Part shown: piece after piece, positions 5,625 through 5,836 of the stretch
How the letters are laid out: each line of letters starts with the position of its first letter
Position numbering within the stretch: the stretch's first letter is position 1
Source of the DNA: an uncultured Lachnospiraceae bacterium
GTDB taxonomy: Bacteria; Bacillota; Clostridia; Lachnospirales; Lachnospiraceae
Direction: 5' to 3'
DNA length: 5,836 nucleotides
NCBI GenBank assembly: GCA_902797565.1
Contig: CADBTO010000382.1
Coordinates: 1-5,836 of the forward strand
Translations under genes and position numbers: made by a program
Notes under the pieces: model-generated
Seen by the model: the letters and a program-made list of their open reading frames with translations, nothing else
Databases searched by the model: none
What the model was told of the DNA's origin: nothing

Positions 5625-5705
5625 AATAGGAGTTTTTGCAGGCGCGCGGCGTTGTTTCTGCACGCTGTATCGATAAATCAATAAGCACACAAAGGAGTTC
5701 TCAAT

Positions 5706-5836
5706 ATGGAACAAAAATTAAAAGAAATACAGGAGCGGGCAATCGAAGCCATCACCAGGGCTGCGGACCCCAAATCCCTGGATGATGTACGGGTGGCAGT
5801 CCTTGGAAAGAAGGGCGAGCTGACCGCGATTTTGAA
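5706..5836 (+). CDS. pheS: Phenylalanine--tRNA ligase alpha subunit (partial, N-terminal 43 codons)
   Basis: The visible residues begin MEQKLKEIQERAIEAI and contain DDVRVAVLGKKGELTAIL. The block VRV..LGKKG.LT is the conserved end of the N-terminal coiled coil of bacterial PheS, whose long helical hairpin contacts tRNA-Phe. The enzyme is a cytoplasmic alpha2-beta2 tetramer that charges tRNA-Phe using ATP. The catalytic domain and the expected pheT partner lie beyond the right edge. The start is well supported by AAAGGAG (5691-5697), eight bases before the ATG. The gene is 194 bases downstream of the transporter with its own promoter between them. Confidence 0.93.
   Translation, partial: MEQKLKEIQERAIEAITRAADPKSLDDVRVAVLGKKGELTAIL

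Noticed and set aside
5043..5684. A 213-codon plus-strand frame, and a 222-codon minus-strand frame, over the end of the transporter gene.
   Set aside because: Both overlap the well-supported MATE frame, lack ribosome binding sites, and have Cys/Gly/Arg-rich, low-quality translations.

Overview
This window looks like chromosomal DNA from a low-to-mid-GC Bacillota (Clostridia). The closest impression is a Lachnospiraceae-like gut anaerobe. The reasons are the form of its citrate synthase and ATP-type PEP carboxykinase, consensus sigma-A promoters, strong AGGAGG-type ribosome binding sites and a Firmicutes-like 6S RNA. The taxonomic call is inference. There are five protein genes (two cut by the window edges), one structured RNA gene and several well-supported regulatory sites. 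I see no mobile element, tRNA, rRNA or CRISPR array.

Layout from left to right: (1) positions 1-177, minus strand: the first 59 codons of a CheY-like response regulator, with its own candidate promoter at 272-300. (2) 331-1698, minus strand: a complete citrate synthase. (3) 1699-1996: a 298-base divergent control region. It holds back-to-back near-consensus promoters, a poly-T/A tract framed by an inverted repeat, and a structured leader on each side. (4) 1997-3697, plus strand: ATP-dependent phosphoenolpyruvate carboxykinase (pckA), ending at an intrinsic terminator at 3713-3739. (5) About 3829-4062: a 6S-type RNA with its own extended -10 promoter and phased A-tracts. (6) 4123-5511: a MATE-family efflux transporter with no clear promoter of its own and a poor ribosome binding site. 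(7) 5512-5705: a leader and promoter region, then the first 43 codons of pheS (phenylalanyl-tRNA synthetase alpha chain) running off the right edge.

The metabolic core is the oxaloacetate node. PEP carboxykinase interconverts PEP plus CO2 and oxaloacetate. In fermentative anaerobes it often runs in the oxaloacetate-forming, ATP-gaining direction. Citrate synthase condenses oxaloacetate with acetyl-CoA and opens the oxidative branch towards 2-oxoglutarate and glutamate. Placing the two genes head to head over one control region suggests shared control of how oxaloacetate is made and spent. The 6S RNA, MATE and pheS genes look like neighbours rather than members of this pathway.

Nothing here is clearly a new biological system. 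The points most worth a second look are the RNA structures: mutually exclusive hairpins in the citrate synthase leader, an inverted repeat over the pckA ribosome binding site, an extra side hairpin in the 6S RNA closing stem, and the unusual active-site sequence of the PEP carboxykinase.
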